A stretch of 64,000 nt of DNA from the NCBI GenBank assembly GCA_038255255.1, contig JBBSLL010000010.1, positions 10,484-74,483 of the forward strand, given 5' to 3'. This document shows positions 17,288 to 24,906 of this stretch, piece after piece. Under the pieces are notes generated by a model, which searched no databases, was not told the DNA's origin, and saw only the letters and a list, made by a program, of their open reading frames with translations. This DNA comes from JBBQNY01 sp038255255 (GTDB lineage: Bacteria > Pseudomonadota > Gammaproteobacteria > Xanthomonadales > Ahniellaceae). Each line of letters starts with the position of its first letter. Position 1 is the stretch's first letter. The position numbers were made by a program, and so were the translations under genes.

Positions 17288-18097
17288 ATGAATCTGTTCG
17301 ACACGCATTCGCACATCGACGTCGACTGCTTCGCTACCGACCGCGACGCCGCCATATCGAGGGCCCGCGCGGCTGGAGTGAAGTGGCAGCTGGTTCCCGC
17401 AATTGAAGCCGCGACATGGCCCGGCCTGCGCGATGTCTGCGCGCGACACGCGGGTCTGCACCCCGCATATGGACTGCACCCATTGCTGCTCGAAGCGCAC
17501 CGACCCATACACCTGCGCGAGTTGCGGGCGTGGATCAAACGGGAGCGCCCCCTCGCGGTCGGCGAGTGCGGCCTCGACTTCGCCAATCCCGCACTTGATC
17601 GGGACCGCCAGATCGCGCTGTTCGCGGCGCAACTGGCCCTCGCGCTCGAGTTCGACCTGCCGGTCATCGTGCACGCACGGGGTGCGGTCGATGCCGTGAT
17701 CGCGGCGCTCAAGCGCGCCCGTGGCGTGCGGGGCATCGTGCACAGCTTCGCCGGCAGCCCAGACCAGGCTCGCGCGCTTTGCAGGCTCGGAGTGCTGCTC
17801 GGCATCGGGGGGCCGGTTACCTATCCGCGCGCGCGCAGACTGCGTTCGATTGTCGCGTCCCTGCCGATTGAGCATCTCGTGCTCGAAACGGATTCGCCCG
17901 ACCAGCCTCTGTGCGGCCGGCAGGGTGTGCGCAACGAACCGGCGAATCTCGTCGGCGTGCTTGCCGTGGTCGCAGAGCTGCGCGGCGAATCGCCCGAGGC
18001 GATCGCGCGGGAGACCACGGCGAACGCCAATGCCATCCTGCTCATTCGAGCGGAGCAAGGCCTGGCAACGGACCTACTGGATTGCGATCGGGTCTGA
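17288..18097 (+). CDS. TatD family metal-dependent hydrolase
   Basis: A 269-residue TIM-barrel amidohydrolase. Metal ligands are visible in FDTHSHID (HxH), VGECGLDF (Glu), VIVHARG (His), GIVHSFAG (His) and LVLETDSPDQP (Asp). TatD-type enzymes are 3'-5' DNA exonucleases or DNases; the YjjV/YcfH group is less well defined. The 3' end overlaps the convergent tcdA gene by 24 nt. It starts 100 nt from the divergent DUF3298-like lipoprotein gene. Confidence 0.9.
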   Translation: MNLFDTHSHIDVDCFATDRDAAISRARAAGVKWQLVPAIEAATWPGLRDVCARHAGLHPAYGLHPLLLEAHRPIHLRELRAWIKRERPLAVGECGLDFANPALDRDRQIALFAAQLALALEFDLPVIVHARGAVDAVIAALKRARGVRGIVHSFAGSPDQARALCRLGVLLGIGGPVTYPRARRLRSIVASLPIEHLVLETDSPDQPLCGRQGVRNEPANLVGVLAVVAELRGESPEAIARETTANANAILLIRAEQGLATDLLDCDRV

Positions 18098-18922
18098 GCC
18101 GGCGGTAGCGAGAGACAGCCTTTCGATCGCCTTCCCCACGGCGACCATGGCGAACGCGGCCGTGACATGCATCGCGGCGCCGAGTCCCGCGCCGCAGTCC
18201 AGTTTCAGCGCATCGCCGCCGCCGGAAGGGCGCGTCCCACACACGCTGCCATCGGGCTGGGGATAGCGGACGTTCTCCAGCGAATAGACGGCCGGCACGC
18301 CGAAGTAGCGCTCCCGGTTGCGGGGAAAGTTGAACTCCGCGCGCAGCTTGCGGCGGATCATCGCCAGAAGCGCGTCGTGCTCGGTGCGACTCAGGTCCCT
18401 GACCAGTATTCGCGTCGGGTCGGTACGTCCACCGGCCGAACCGCTCACGATGAGGGGACGCTTGTTGCGGCGGCAGTGCGCGATGAGTTCCACCTTGACG
18501 CGGAACGCGTCGCAGCAGTCGAGCACGAGGTCGTATCCCGGCTCCAGCAGGCGCTGCAGGTTCGAGGTCGTCAGGAACGAAGGCACTGGAACGACCTCGC
18601 ACGACGGGTTGATCGCTCGAACGCGCTCTGCCAGCACATCGACCTTCAACCGACCGTACTCGCCGGAGAGCGCGTGCAATTGTCGATTGGTGTTGCCGAG
18701 GCAAACCTCGTCTGCGTCGATGAGTGTCAACGCGCCGACGCCGCTGCGCGCGAGGGCCTCGACTGCCCATGCTCCGACGCCCCCCACTCCCACGACCGCA
18801 ACATGACGTAGCGCCAGGCGGCCAACCGTACCGCTTCCGTACAGGCGGTCGACACCTGCAAACCGCACGTCGACCGGCGGTGTGCCGGGGTCCGCTAAGC
18901 TTTCGATTCCGTTCTCGCTCAT
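18074..18922 (-). CDS. tcdA: tRNA threonylcarbamoyladenosine dehydratase
   Basis: TcdA (CsdL/YgdL) is an E1-like enzyme that uses ATP to cyclise t6A37 to ct6A in tRNAs decoding ANN codons. The 282-residue protein has the adenylation motif HVAVVGVGGVGAWAVEALARSG, the Asp-rich TLIDADEVCLGNTNRQ, and LDCCDAFRVKVELIAHC. ATG 18922 lies only 12 nt from the start of a divergent membrane-protein gene, so promoters must overlap coding sequence. The 3' end overlaps tatD. Confidence 0.92.
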   Translation of the reverse strand: MSENGIESLADPGTPPVDVRFAGVDRLYGSGTVGRLALRHVAVVGVGGVGAWAVEALARSGVGALTLIDADEVCLGNTNRQLHALSGEYGRLKVDVLAERVRAINPSCEVVPVPSFLTTSNLQRLLEPGYDLVLDCCDAFRVKVELIAHCRRNKRPLIVSGSAGGRTDPTRILVRDLSRTEHDALLAMIRRKLRAEFNFPRNRERYFGVPAVYSLENVRYPQPDGSVCGTRPSGGGDALKLDCGAGLGAAMHVTAAFAMVAVGKAIERLSLATAGSDPIAIQ

Positions 18923-18934
18923 CTTGTTTCGATC

Positions 18935-20677
18935 ATGGGTCGGAAACCTCGCTCCGGATTTCGCACGCGCACCGGCGCATCCCCGGAGCATGGACCTCGC
19001 CCCGTCGCAACGCCCGGTCGAGGCTTTCGCAATTCCCCGCCCGCGGAGGCTGGTGGCGGCGCCCGCGCAGGTTCCGAACCGCCGAGTCGCTGGCCGGTCA
19101 CACGCACGGCTTGCGTCGCGATTGGCGTGGTCGTGGCGCTGCTTCTGCTGTGGGTTCCCTCTGGCTCCCCTCGGATCGGTGCATTCTCGGACTCCATCGA
19201 GTACATCATTCTTGCGCAACAGATGCGCGGAATGCTGTCGGGCGGCGATGCGACGCTCTTCATGCATACGAGGCTCCCGGCGGGCTTTCCTGCCTGGCTG
19301 GCCCTGGCAGGCGTCGACGTCGCGCACGCGGCCCGCGCGAACTGGATGAGTTGGCTGGCTTTTGCATGGGCATTGGTGGTGCTGGCCGCGTGGATGGGCC
19401 ACGAAGTCGCAGGGCGCGCCGGTGCGGTCGTCACTGCCTTGACGCTCACGGTCCCCGGCCTGCTTGTCCTGGCTGTCAATCCGGTTTCCGAATCGCTATT
19501 CGCCGCTTTGCTCGGGACCGCGCTTCTCGCCCGCTGCCACGCAGGTCCTCGGGCCGCGCGGTGGGAGGTCGCCGCCTCCATTGCGGCCGCGTTGCTGCCC
19601 CTGGTGAGGACGGCAGGATTGCCACTCACTCTCGCCTTCGCGATCTGGCAATGGGTCACCACTCCGCCGCCACGTCGTTGGAACGCCGGGCTTCGTGCCG
19701 TACTGATCGTGACGCCTGGACTGACATGGCACGGCTGGCGCGCGACGTTGCCCATCCAGGGCGGCTATTCGAGTTCGCTCGACGTGGACCAGCTGCGTGA
19801 TCGTTTCGGTTCGATCACGGATTTTATTGCTGTGCAGTCGCTGGCGATCCCGGAAGCACTGGCACGATTACTGGATCCCGTCCCTGGCGCACTCGCGTGG
19901 ACCCTGTCCGTGTTGTCGCTGACGCTGGCTGCATTCGGGTGGTGGCGCCGCTGGCGTCTTCGCAAGCTCGACGCATGGCTGATGCCCTTGGCGCTCGGCG
20001 TACTGCAGATCTGGCCCTGGCCCAACGAATACCCGCGCATGCTTTGGCCGTTCCTGGCAATACTCGCCGTCTGCGTCACCGAAGGGGTGCTGGCCGCGCA
20101 ACGCGCATGGGCCCCACTGCGACACGATGGCGCGCGGCTGTTTGCTGCTGCGCTTGCGATCTGCATTGCGCAGGCCTGGCTGCCGATGCTGTTGCGCATC
20201 GGTTTACCCCTCCCTGCCGCGGAAGCGCCTTTCAAGCGGCAAGCCGCTTTCCTACTGGCCGCCACGCCGCAGCAGGCAGCGCGCGTCGCGTCTGCGGCGG
20301 CAGCGTTGGATCGGGCCGTGCGGGAGTTGCCGAGTCATGTGTCGCGCGGCGAGTGTGTGTACGCGATCGCGGCGGAAGCGGTGTGGCTGGGCAGCGGTGG
20401 ACAGGTCATTGCACGGCATTTCGACCAGCGTGTCGACCCGAGTCGGGCATTGCCAACACAGCTGCCTTTGTGCCGCTACGTCCTGGCAGCGCAGATAACC
20501 TCGCCGCAGTTTCCCCAATTGCCGTCGCTGTTTCCGCTGGAGGCCGCCGGTGCGTGGGCCGAGGAGGTCTTCCGCACCGAGTTTGCGATGGGAACGCAGC
20601 GGCAAACCGCGGCAGCCCTTTTGCGACAACGTGACTGGAAAGAACCCGAAGCGCCTGTTACCCCGGGAGTCCAATGA
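18935..20677 (+). CDS. Polytopic membrane protein, GT-C glycosyltransferase-like
   Basis: A 580-residue protein with an Arg/Pro/Gly-rich N-terminal extension (about residues 1-57), then roughly ten hydrophobic segments, and a hydrophilic C-terminal part (about residues 430-580). After the first membrane helix an acidic motif, FSDSIEYIILAQQM, resembles the periplasmic-loop Asp of GT-C/ArnT-PMT-type glycosyltransferases that use polyprenyl-linked sugars; this is inference from topology and one motif. WPWPNEYPRMLWPFLAIL resembles the (Y)xxR loops of such enzymes. The downstream CxxCH protein gene overlaps by 4 nt, so the two are coupled. The unusual N-terminus may mean the true start is later. 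Confidence 0.65.
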   Translation: MGRKPRSGFRTRTGASPEHGPRPVATPGRGFRNSPPAEAGGGARAGSEPPSRWPVTRTACVAIGVVVALLLLWVPSGSPRIGAFSDSIEYIILAQQMRGMLSGGDATLFMHTRLPAGFPAWLALAGVDVAHAARANWMSWLAFAWALVVLAAWMGHEVAGRAGAVVTALTLTVPGLLVLAVNPVSESLFAALLGTALLARCHAGPRAARWEVAASIAAALLPLVRTAGLPLTLAFAIWQWVTTPPPRRWNAGLRAVLIVTPGLTWHGWRATLPIQGGYSSSLDVDQLRDRFGSITDFIAVQSLAIPEALARLLDPVPGALAWTLSVLSLTLAAFGWWRRWRLRKLDAWLMPLALGVLQIWPWPNEYPRMLWPFLAILAVCVTEGVLAAQRAWAPLRHDGARLFAAALAICIAQAWLPMLLRIGLPLPAAEAPFKRQAAFLLAATPQQAARVASAAAALDRAVRELPSHVSRGECVYAIAAEAVWLGSGGQVIARHFDQRVDPSRALPTQLPLCRYVLAAQITSPQFPQLPSLFPLEAAGAWAEEVFRTEFAMGTQRQTAAALLRQRDWKEPEAPVTPGVQ

Positions 20678-21126
20678 GCAACGCCCCGATCACTCCACCT
20701 GGTAGCAGGAGAACTTTTTCCCTGGCGATTTGTGTTGCCGTAGGCATTTTCATCGGGCTCATGTGTGGACTGTCCCTGGCGCGGCGACTCGTGCCTGCGC
20801 CCACCGAGTCCCGGCTGGTCATGCAGCTTCTGGCGCTCGAGCATGAAACCGCGACCATGCAGGCCAGGACCGGGCGATGCGAACCGCTCTCCCCCGCTCG
20901 GGCCAACGCAGTCGAGGCGCTGGTGGAACTCGTGACACCTTCCCTGCGCGACACCCTGGTGGTTGACGAGGGATTCGAACGCAAGGTCGAGCACCTTAGG
21001 CAGGCAGTCAGAGATTTCAATACGTCACCGCGGCGTGACTGCGTCACGCATCGCCGGATGCTCGCTGCAATCGATTCGGCCTGTCGCGACTGCCATCAGG
21101 AGTACCGATCGGGCGAAGCAAGGTGA
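20674..21126 (+). CDS. Membrane-anchored single CxxCH (cytochrome c-like) protein
   Basis: A 150-residue protein with one N-terminal membrane helix (about residues 15-38, LAICVAVGIFIGLMCGLSL) and a hydrophilic, probably periplasmic, helical domain. A haem-c attachment motif, CRDCH, lies close to the C-terminus (about residue 140), an arrangement like cytochrome c' four-helix proteins. Two other Cys (GRCEPL and RRDCVTH) precede it. I do not recognise a named family. The start overlaps the stop of the preceding membrane-protein gene (ATGA), so the two proteins are probably made together. Confidence 0.7.
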   Translation: MSNAPITPPGSRRTFSLAICVAVGIFIGLMCGLSLARRLVPAPTESRLVMQLLALEHETATMQARTGRCEPLSPARANAVEALVELVTPSLRDTLVVDEGFERKVEHLRQAVRDFNTSPRRDCVTHRRMLAAIDSACRDCHQEYRSGEAR

Positions 21127-21250
21127 GACCGCACGCCCCTCGCGGCTGAACGGATCCCCCTTGAATACACTGAATTTTCCGCCCGAAACCTCTGTTGTTC
21201 AGGCAAGTTTCGTTAGCGTGGGCCCGTCCTTTATCAGTGGAGTGCGTGCC

Positions 21251-21730
21251 ATGAACCGTTTACCAACCCTTCTTGCCGCCGCGTCGATGTCCCTCGTGCT
21301 CGGCGCGTGTGCGACCGACTCCGGGTATTACGACGCGCGTTACGACGACCGACGTGATTACCGACAGGCCCAGGACTATAGACAGGTCCGTTGCGAAAAT
21401 TGCGGCATGGTGGAGCGGATTCAACGATTCGTGGGTCGGGGCGACTCGACCGGCGCCGGCGCCGTGATCGGCGCGGTCGTGGGCGGCGTGGCGGGCAACC
21501 AGATCGGAGACGGCAGCGGTCGCACGGCTGCCACCGTTGCGGGTGCGGTCGCTGGCGGAGTCATCGGCAACGAAATCGAGAAGAACCGCGACTCGGACGG
21601 ATTCGAAATCTACGTTCGCACGGACGATGGCCGCAGGCTCATTACACGCCAGAATGACCTCGCCGGCATCCGGGAAGGCGATCGCGTGCAGGTCCGCGGG
21701 GATCGGGCGTATCTCTTGCGTCGCAGGTAA
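21251..21730 (+). CDS. Glycine-zipper 2TM lipoprotein (17-kDa antigen/SlyB-like)
   Basis: A 159-residue outer-membrane lipoprotein. The signal peptide LLAAASMSLVLGAC is followed by a Tyr/Asp/Arg-rich linker, a short RCENCGMVERIQR segment containing two Cys, and the glycine zipper GAVIGAVVGGVAGNQIGDG with a second GAVAGGVIGNEIEKN copy. The C-terminal QVRGDRAYLLRRR fits the family. Relatives (SlyB, PcpB) stabilise the outer membrane under stress. The CxxC pair just before the zipper is a recurring but unexplained feature of this subgroup. Confidence 0.85.
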   Translation: MNRLPTLLAAASMSLVLGACATDSGYYDARYDDRRDYRQAQDYRQVRCENCGMVERIQRFVGRGDSTGAGAVIGAVVGGVAGNQIGDGSGRTAATVAGAVAGGVIGNEIEKNRDSDGFEIYVRTDDGRRLITRQNDLAGIREGDRVQVRGDRAYLLRRR

Positions 21731-21756
21731 GTCGTCCGACGGCGCAAGAAAGTAAT

Positions 21757-21785
21757 CGGCGGTGTGCGGGTTTCCCGCCCCGCCG
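21757..21785. terminator. Hairpin after the 17-kDa-type lipoprotein gene
   Basis: A two-part stem of 6 bp (CGGCGG/CCGCCG) and 4 bp (CGGG/CCCG), interrupted by short bulges, starts 27 nt past the stop codon. There is no T tract on the plus strand; the minus strand continues with GATTACTTTCTTG. It may end transcription from both directions. Confidence 0.4.
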
Positions 21786-21882
21786 AAATCATGTTCCCGA
21801 CGGCGCGCCAGGAGAATTCGCCGGTCGGGATTGCGGGCACCGATCCCTGGTGATCAGTACACACAGGCAAAGGTGGCGACTC

Positions 21883-21977
<95 letters not shown>

Positions 21978-22049
21978 AAGTCACCATAGAAAAAGACTCG
22001 AACGCACCTGATGTCCTGCACGTCCGGTTGCGACGCCTCGGGCAATCAA

Positions 22050-22142
22050 TGGCGGAGAGAGAGGGATTCGAACCCTCGATACGGGGATAAGCCGTATACA
22101 CACTTTCCAGGCGTGCTCCTTCAACCGCTCGGACACCTCTCC
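22050..22142 (-). tRNA. tRNA-Ser (anticodon GGA)
   Basis: A 93-nt class II tRNA with CCA encoded (22050-22052). The acceptor stem is GGAGAGG paired with the 3' CTCTCC, and the TΨC arm is GAGGGTTCGAATCCCTC. The anticodon loop CTGGAAAG carries GGA (22106-22108), and the long variable arm is built on ACGGCTTATCCCCGT. It decodes UCC/UCU serine codons. Confidence 0.97.
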
Positions 22143-22212
22143 GTAAATCCAGACTTCGATGATTGCGATAGTTGCGCGACGCGCGACTGGCGAGGATCGA
22201 TGACGGCCCGGG

Positions 22213-22242
22213 ACTTTACTGCATGCCGTGCGGAGCCCGCAA
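22213..22242 (-). promoter_or_regulatory. Predicted sigma-70 promoter of tRNA-Ser(GGA)/SRP RNA
   Basis: On the minus strand TTGCGG (-35, 22237-22242), an 18-nt spacer and TAAAGT (-10, 22213-22218) lie about 70 nt before the mature tRNA 5' end. The -35 touches the T tract of the preceding gene's terminator. This is a prediction from consensus only. Confidence 0.4.
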
Positions 22243-22263
22243 TTAAAAAGGCCTAAAAAGGCC
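22241..22263 (-). terminator. Rho-independent terminator of the glycine-rich protein gene
   Basis: On the minus strand a short hairpin (GGCCT/AGGCC, TTTT loop) is followed by TTTTTAATT. It lies 72 nt after the stop of the gene at 22335 and separates it from the tRNA-Ser promoter. Confidence 0.65.
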
Positions 22264-22334
22264 ACGGCGCACCGCGCGCCGAAGCCTTCTCGTCAGGATG
22301 AAGTCATGCCGCTAGCAGTGCATGAGCGCGTTGC

Positions 22335-22820
22335 TCAGCGTCCGTCGCCGTCCGCATCGCCCGGGAGGCGACGCTCCACACCATGCCATGCATCGCGCGT
22401 GGCCTGCTTGGCGTCGGCCCATGCCAGGCTGGAGTTGCCCTTGGCCTTGTCCCAGTTGCGGCCGAGGTCGTCTTCGACTTCGTCCCACTTGCGCCCGCTG
22501 TGCTGCGCACGCGATTCCCATCCGTACCGGTAGGCCGGGTTGTAGTGGTCGTACGACTTCGAAGCGTCCACATAGGGACGGCTCTTGTAATTGTTCCTCC
22601 AGTAGTCGTCTTCGATAGTGGGATCGATGGCTTCGGCTACGCCTTTGCCTGCCAGGCCGCCCGCCACGCCGCCGACCACCGCGCCGACAACGGTTCCGAC
22701 CGGGCCCGCAACCGAGCCTATGGCCGCTCCCGTCGCTGCCCCGCCCGCCGCGCCTACACCCGTACCGATGGGATGGGCGCCCTTTTCGCCCGTAATGGGA
22801 TCACGATTCTCACTGCTCAT
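22335..22820 (-). CDS. Glycine-zipper-like hypothetical protein
   Basis: A 161-residue protein with no signal peptide. The N-terminus NRDPITGEKGAHPIGTGVGA leads into a long Gly/Ala/Val zipper (about residues 20-60, e.g. GTVVGAVVGGVAGGLAGKG). A hydrophilic half follows, with DYWRNNYKSRPYVD, YDHYNPAYRYGWESR, and helical AWADAKQATRDAWHGVER. This layout matches a family of stress-associated glycine-zipper proteins seen in many soil proteobacteria; its function is not established. It may be cytoplasmic and membrane-associated. A possible small gene upstream overlaps its start by 4 nt. Confidence 0.78.
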   Translation of the reverse strand: MSSENRDPITGEKGAHPIGTGVGAAGGAATGAAIGSVAGPVGTVVGAVVGGVAGGLAGKGVAEAIDPTIEDDYWRNNYKSRPYVDASKSYDHYNPAYRYGWESRAQHSGRKWDEVEDDLGRNWDKAKGNSSLAWADAKQATRDAWHGVERRLPGDADGDGR

Positions 22821-23038
22821 TTGGATTCTCCAGTTCTGTGTTGGGTGTGCGAGCGCGTCGATACCGTTTCGAGTTGCTGCCTTCGCCGATCCGCGATCGA
22901 CCGGAACACCAAGGCTGCAACGAACGTAACTGTTGGACCCGTTACGACGGTGTGCAGGCCCGCCAATCTGGTCAACCAGCGTTCACCGGAATGAACGAGC
23001 GCTGCCCCAACCTGTGACGGAATGGCTCCGGACTGCAT
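22817..23038 (-). CDS. Possible small membrane protein
   Basis: A 73-codon open frame from ATG 23038 whose TGA overlaps the ATG of the glycine-zipper gene (ATGA), the coupling seen throughout this genome. It contains one moderately hydrophobic segment (LHTVVTGPTVTFVAALVF) and an Arg/Gln-rich tail (RSIADRRRQQLE). I recognise no family, and the ribosome-binding site is weak. It may be non-coding leader. If it is not a gene, the 309 nt between the two divergent genes hold only this and the cardiolipin-synthase promoter. Confidence 0.3.
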   Translation of the reverse strand: MQSGAIPSQVGAALVHSGERWLTRLAGLHTVVTGPTVTFVAALVFRSIADRRRQQLETVSTRSHTQHRTGESK

Positions 23039-23129
23039 TCGGACTTCGCGACTCCGTATGCTCTCGTGTTGTCGCAAGTGCACCAGCGCCCAGCGGTAAA
23101 ACCCATTGACCTTGACGGGAAACTTTCGA

Positions 23130-24419
23130 ATGAGTGCGGTTGACGTCGTCAAACGAAACGCCGGGCTGTTCGTTCTCACACTGATCGTGGGCGGGCTCAT
23201 CGTCATTCTCGGCCTGAATTTCGTCGTGCCGGACAAGGTCGAGCGCACGTTGGAACATACATACGACGTTGCAGACCCGCAGTTCCAGCACGAGATGTCC
23301 CTTCTGTTCGGAACCCCCATCGTCGACGGAAACCAGGTCGATTATCTGCACAACGGCGACGAGATTTTTCCCGCGATGCTGGAAGCAGTGCGCGGAGCGA
23401 AGCATTTCGTCGCCTTCGAGACCTACATCTACTGGTCCGAGACCATCGGCAAGGAATTTGCCGCTGCGCTCGCGGAGCGGGCTCGCGCAGGCGTTCCTGT
23501 TCACGTCGTCATCGACGCGGTCGGTAGCAGCAACATGGACGAGGACATGCTCAAGTCCATGCAGGATGCGGGCGTGGAACTGCATCTTTATCGACCGCTG
23601 CACTGGTACAACCTCGGCCGGGTCAACAATCGCACGCACCGCAAGCTGCTGATCGTGGACGGCCGGATTGGATTCACCGGCGGAGTGGGCATCGCCGACC
23701 AGTGGCTCGGCAATGCGCAGGATCCGGATCACTGGCGCGACGCACACTTCCGGCTGCGCGGACCCGCCGTGCTGCAGATGCAGGCAGTGTTCAACGACAA
23801 CTGGTTGCAGGCCACTGGCCGAGTCCTGCACGGCCCAACCTATTTTCCCGCATCCACCGCGGGGGGCAACGCGCGCGCGCAGGTGTTCTCCAGTTCGCCG
23901 AATTCCGGCAGCGACAGCATGCAGCTGATGTACCTCGTGGCGATCAGCTCCGCTGCGCGCGAGATAGACATCGCGGCCTCCTACTTCGTGCCCGACCGCT
24001 TGACTCGCGCGACCATGATTGCGGCGCTGCGCAGAGGCGTGCGGGTCCGCCTGATTCTGCCGGGCGAACATATCGATGCCGGAGTCGTCCGCAACGCATC
24101 ACGGGCCCATTGGGGTCCCCTGCTGCGGGAGGGTGCCGAGATCTATGAGTATCTTCCGACGATGTTCCACAACAAGGTGATGACGGTGGATGGCATCATG
24201 ACGACCGTAGGGTCCACCAACTTCGACCCAAGGTCGTTCAACCTCAACGACGAAGCCAACCTCAATGTCTACGACGCTTCGTTTGCCGCGCGTATGACTT
24301 CGGTCTTCGAGGACGACATCAAGCGCTCGCGGAGAATCACCTACGAGATGTGGAAGGCGCGTCCGTGGCACGAGCGTCTGGAGGAGCGATTGGCCGAGCC
24401 CTTCAGCTCGCAGCTTTAG
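23130..24419 (+). CDS. Phospholipase D-family cardiolipin synthase-like protein
   Basis: A 429-residue protein with one N-terminal membrane helix (about residues 12-33) and two PLD (HKD) motifs: NRTHRKLLIVDGRIGFTGG (about residue 170) and MFHNKVMTVDGIMTTVGSTNFD (about residue 345). The pair forms one active site with a phospho-His intermediate, as in ClsA/ClsB cardiolipin synthases, which condense two phosphatidylglycerols or PG and PE. A distant in-frame TTG exists at 23106, but ATG 23130 has a GACGGGA ribosome-binding site. It could instead be another membrane PLD, since substrate cannot be read from sequence. Confidence 0.85.
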   Translation: MSAVDVVKRNAGLFVLTLIVGGLIVILGLNFVVPDKVERTLEHTYDVADPQFQHEMSLLFGTPIVDGNQVDYLHNGDEIFPAMLEAVRGAKHFVAFETYIYWSETIGKEFAAALAERARAGVPVHVVIDAVGSSNMDEDMLKSMQDAGVELHLYRPLHWYNLGRVNNRTHRKLLIVDGRIGFTGGVGIADQWLGNAQDPDHWRDAHFRLRGPAVLQMQAVFNDNWLQATGRVLHGPTYFPASTAGGNARAQVFSSSPNSGSDSMQLMYLVAISSAAREIDIAASYFVPDRLTRATMIAALRRGVRVRLILPGEHIDAGVVRNASRAHWGPLLREGAEIYEYLPTMFHNKVMTVDGIMTTVGSTNFDPRSFNLNDEANLNVYDASFAARMTSVFEDDIKRSRRITYEMWKARPWHERLEERLAEPFSSQL

Positions 24420-24515
24420 CACCCCAAGAAGGGACCGGAACCTGGAAGGGCTGGGACACGCGGGAGTTCCCTGTTCGGGCGGCGACCGACCCCGATATTC
24501 GTTTCCAACTATTTT

Positions 24516-24537
24516 CGTGATGCCTGTCACGTTTTTT
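24516..24537 (+). terminator. Predicted rho-independent terminator after the PLD gene
   Basis: A 5-bp stem (CGTGA/TCACG, 6-nt loop) is followed directly by TTTTTT, about 97 nt past the stop. The stem is short, so efficiency may be modest. Confidence 0.5.
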
Positions 24538-24676
24538 CGAGTCGATTGAGACGATTTGCGACGTCATTCCATGTTGCGCCGCACTCACTGCTGACCTAGA
24601 GCGTCACTTTCAGCCCAAAAGCCTGCTCGGCGAGCGCCGTCCTTGCGTGGTGCGCTGCAATAAAAAGCCGACGAAC

Positions 24677-24700
24677 CCCGGGGCTTCTCCTTGCCCCGGG
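24677..24700. repeat. GC-rich inverted repeat in the 487-nt gap before the protease gene
   Basis: A perfect 8-bp palindromic arm pair (CCCGGGGC, 24677-24684, with GCCCCGGG, 24693-24700) surrounds an 8-nt loop. On the minus strand it is followed at a distance by CTTTTTATTG, so it could terminate antisense transcription. On the plus strand it would sit in the leader of the protease mRNA. The rest of 24420-24906 holds the terminator at 24516 and nothing else I can support. Confidence 0.4.
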
Positions 24701-24906
24701 CGTGTTGACGGCATCTGCACGAAGCGTACTGTCGGCGCGCCGTCGCGGTCCGGACGGCGCGCAAATGTTCGTTTCGTTGCAGCCCTCTCGAGTGCCAGTG
24801 CCTGGATGCCCGCCATCCGTGCCAGCGAAGTGCGGTTCGATTGCACGCGGGAGATATCACCGGCTTCGCCCTAGGGCGGAAACATTTAAAATCGATTGGG
24901 GACTCC

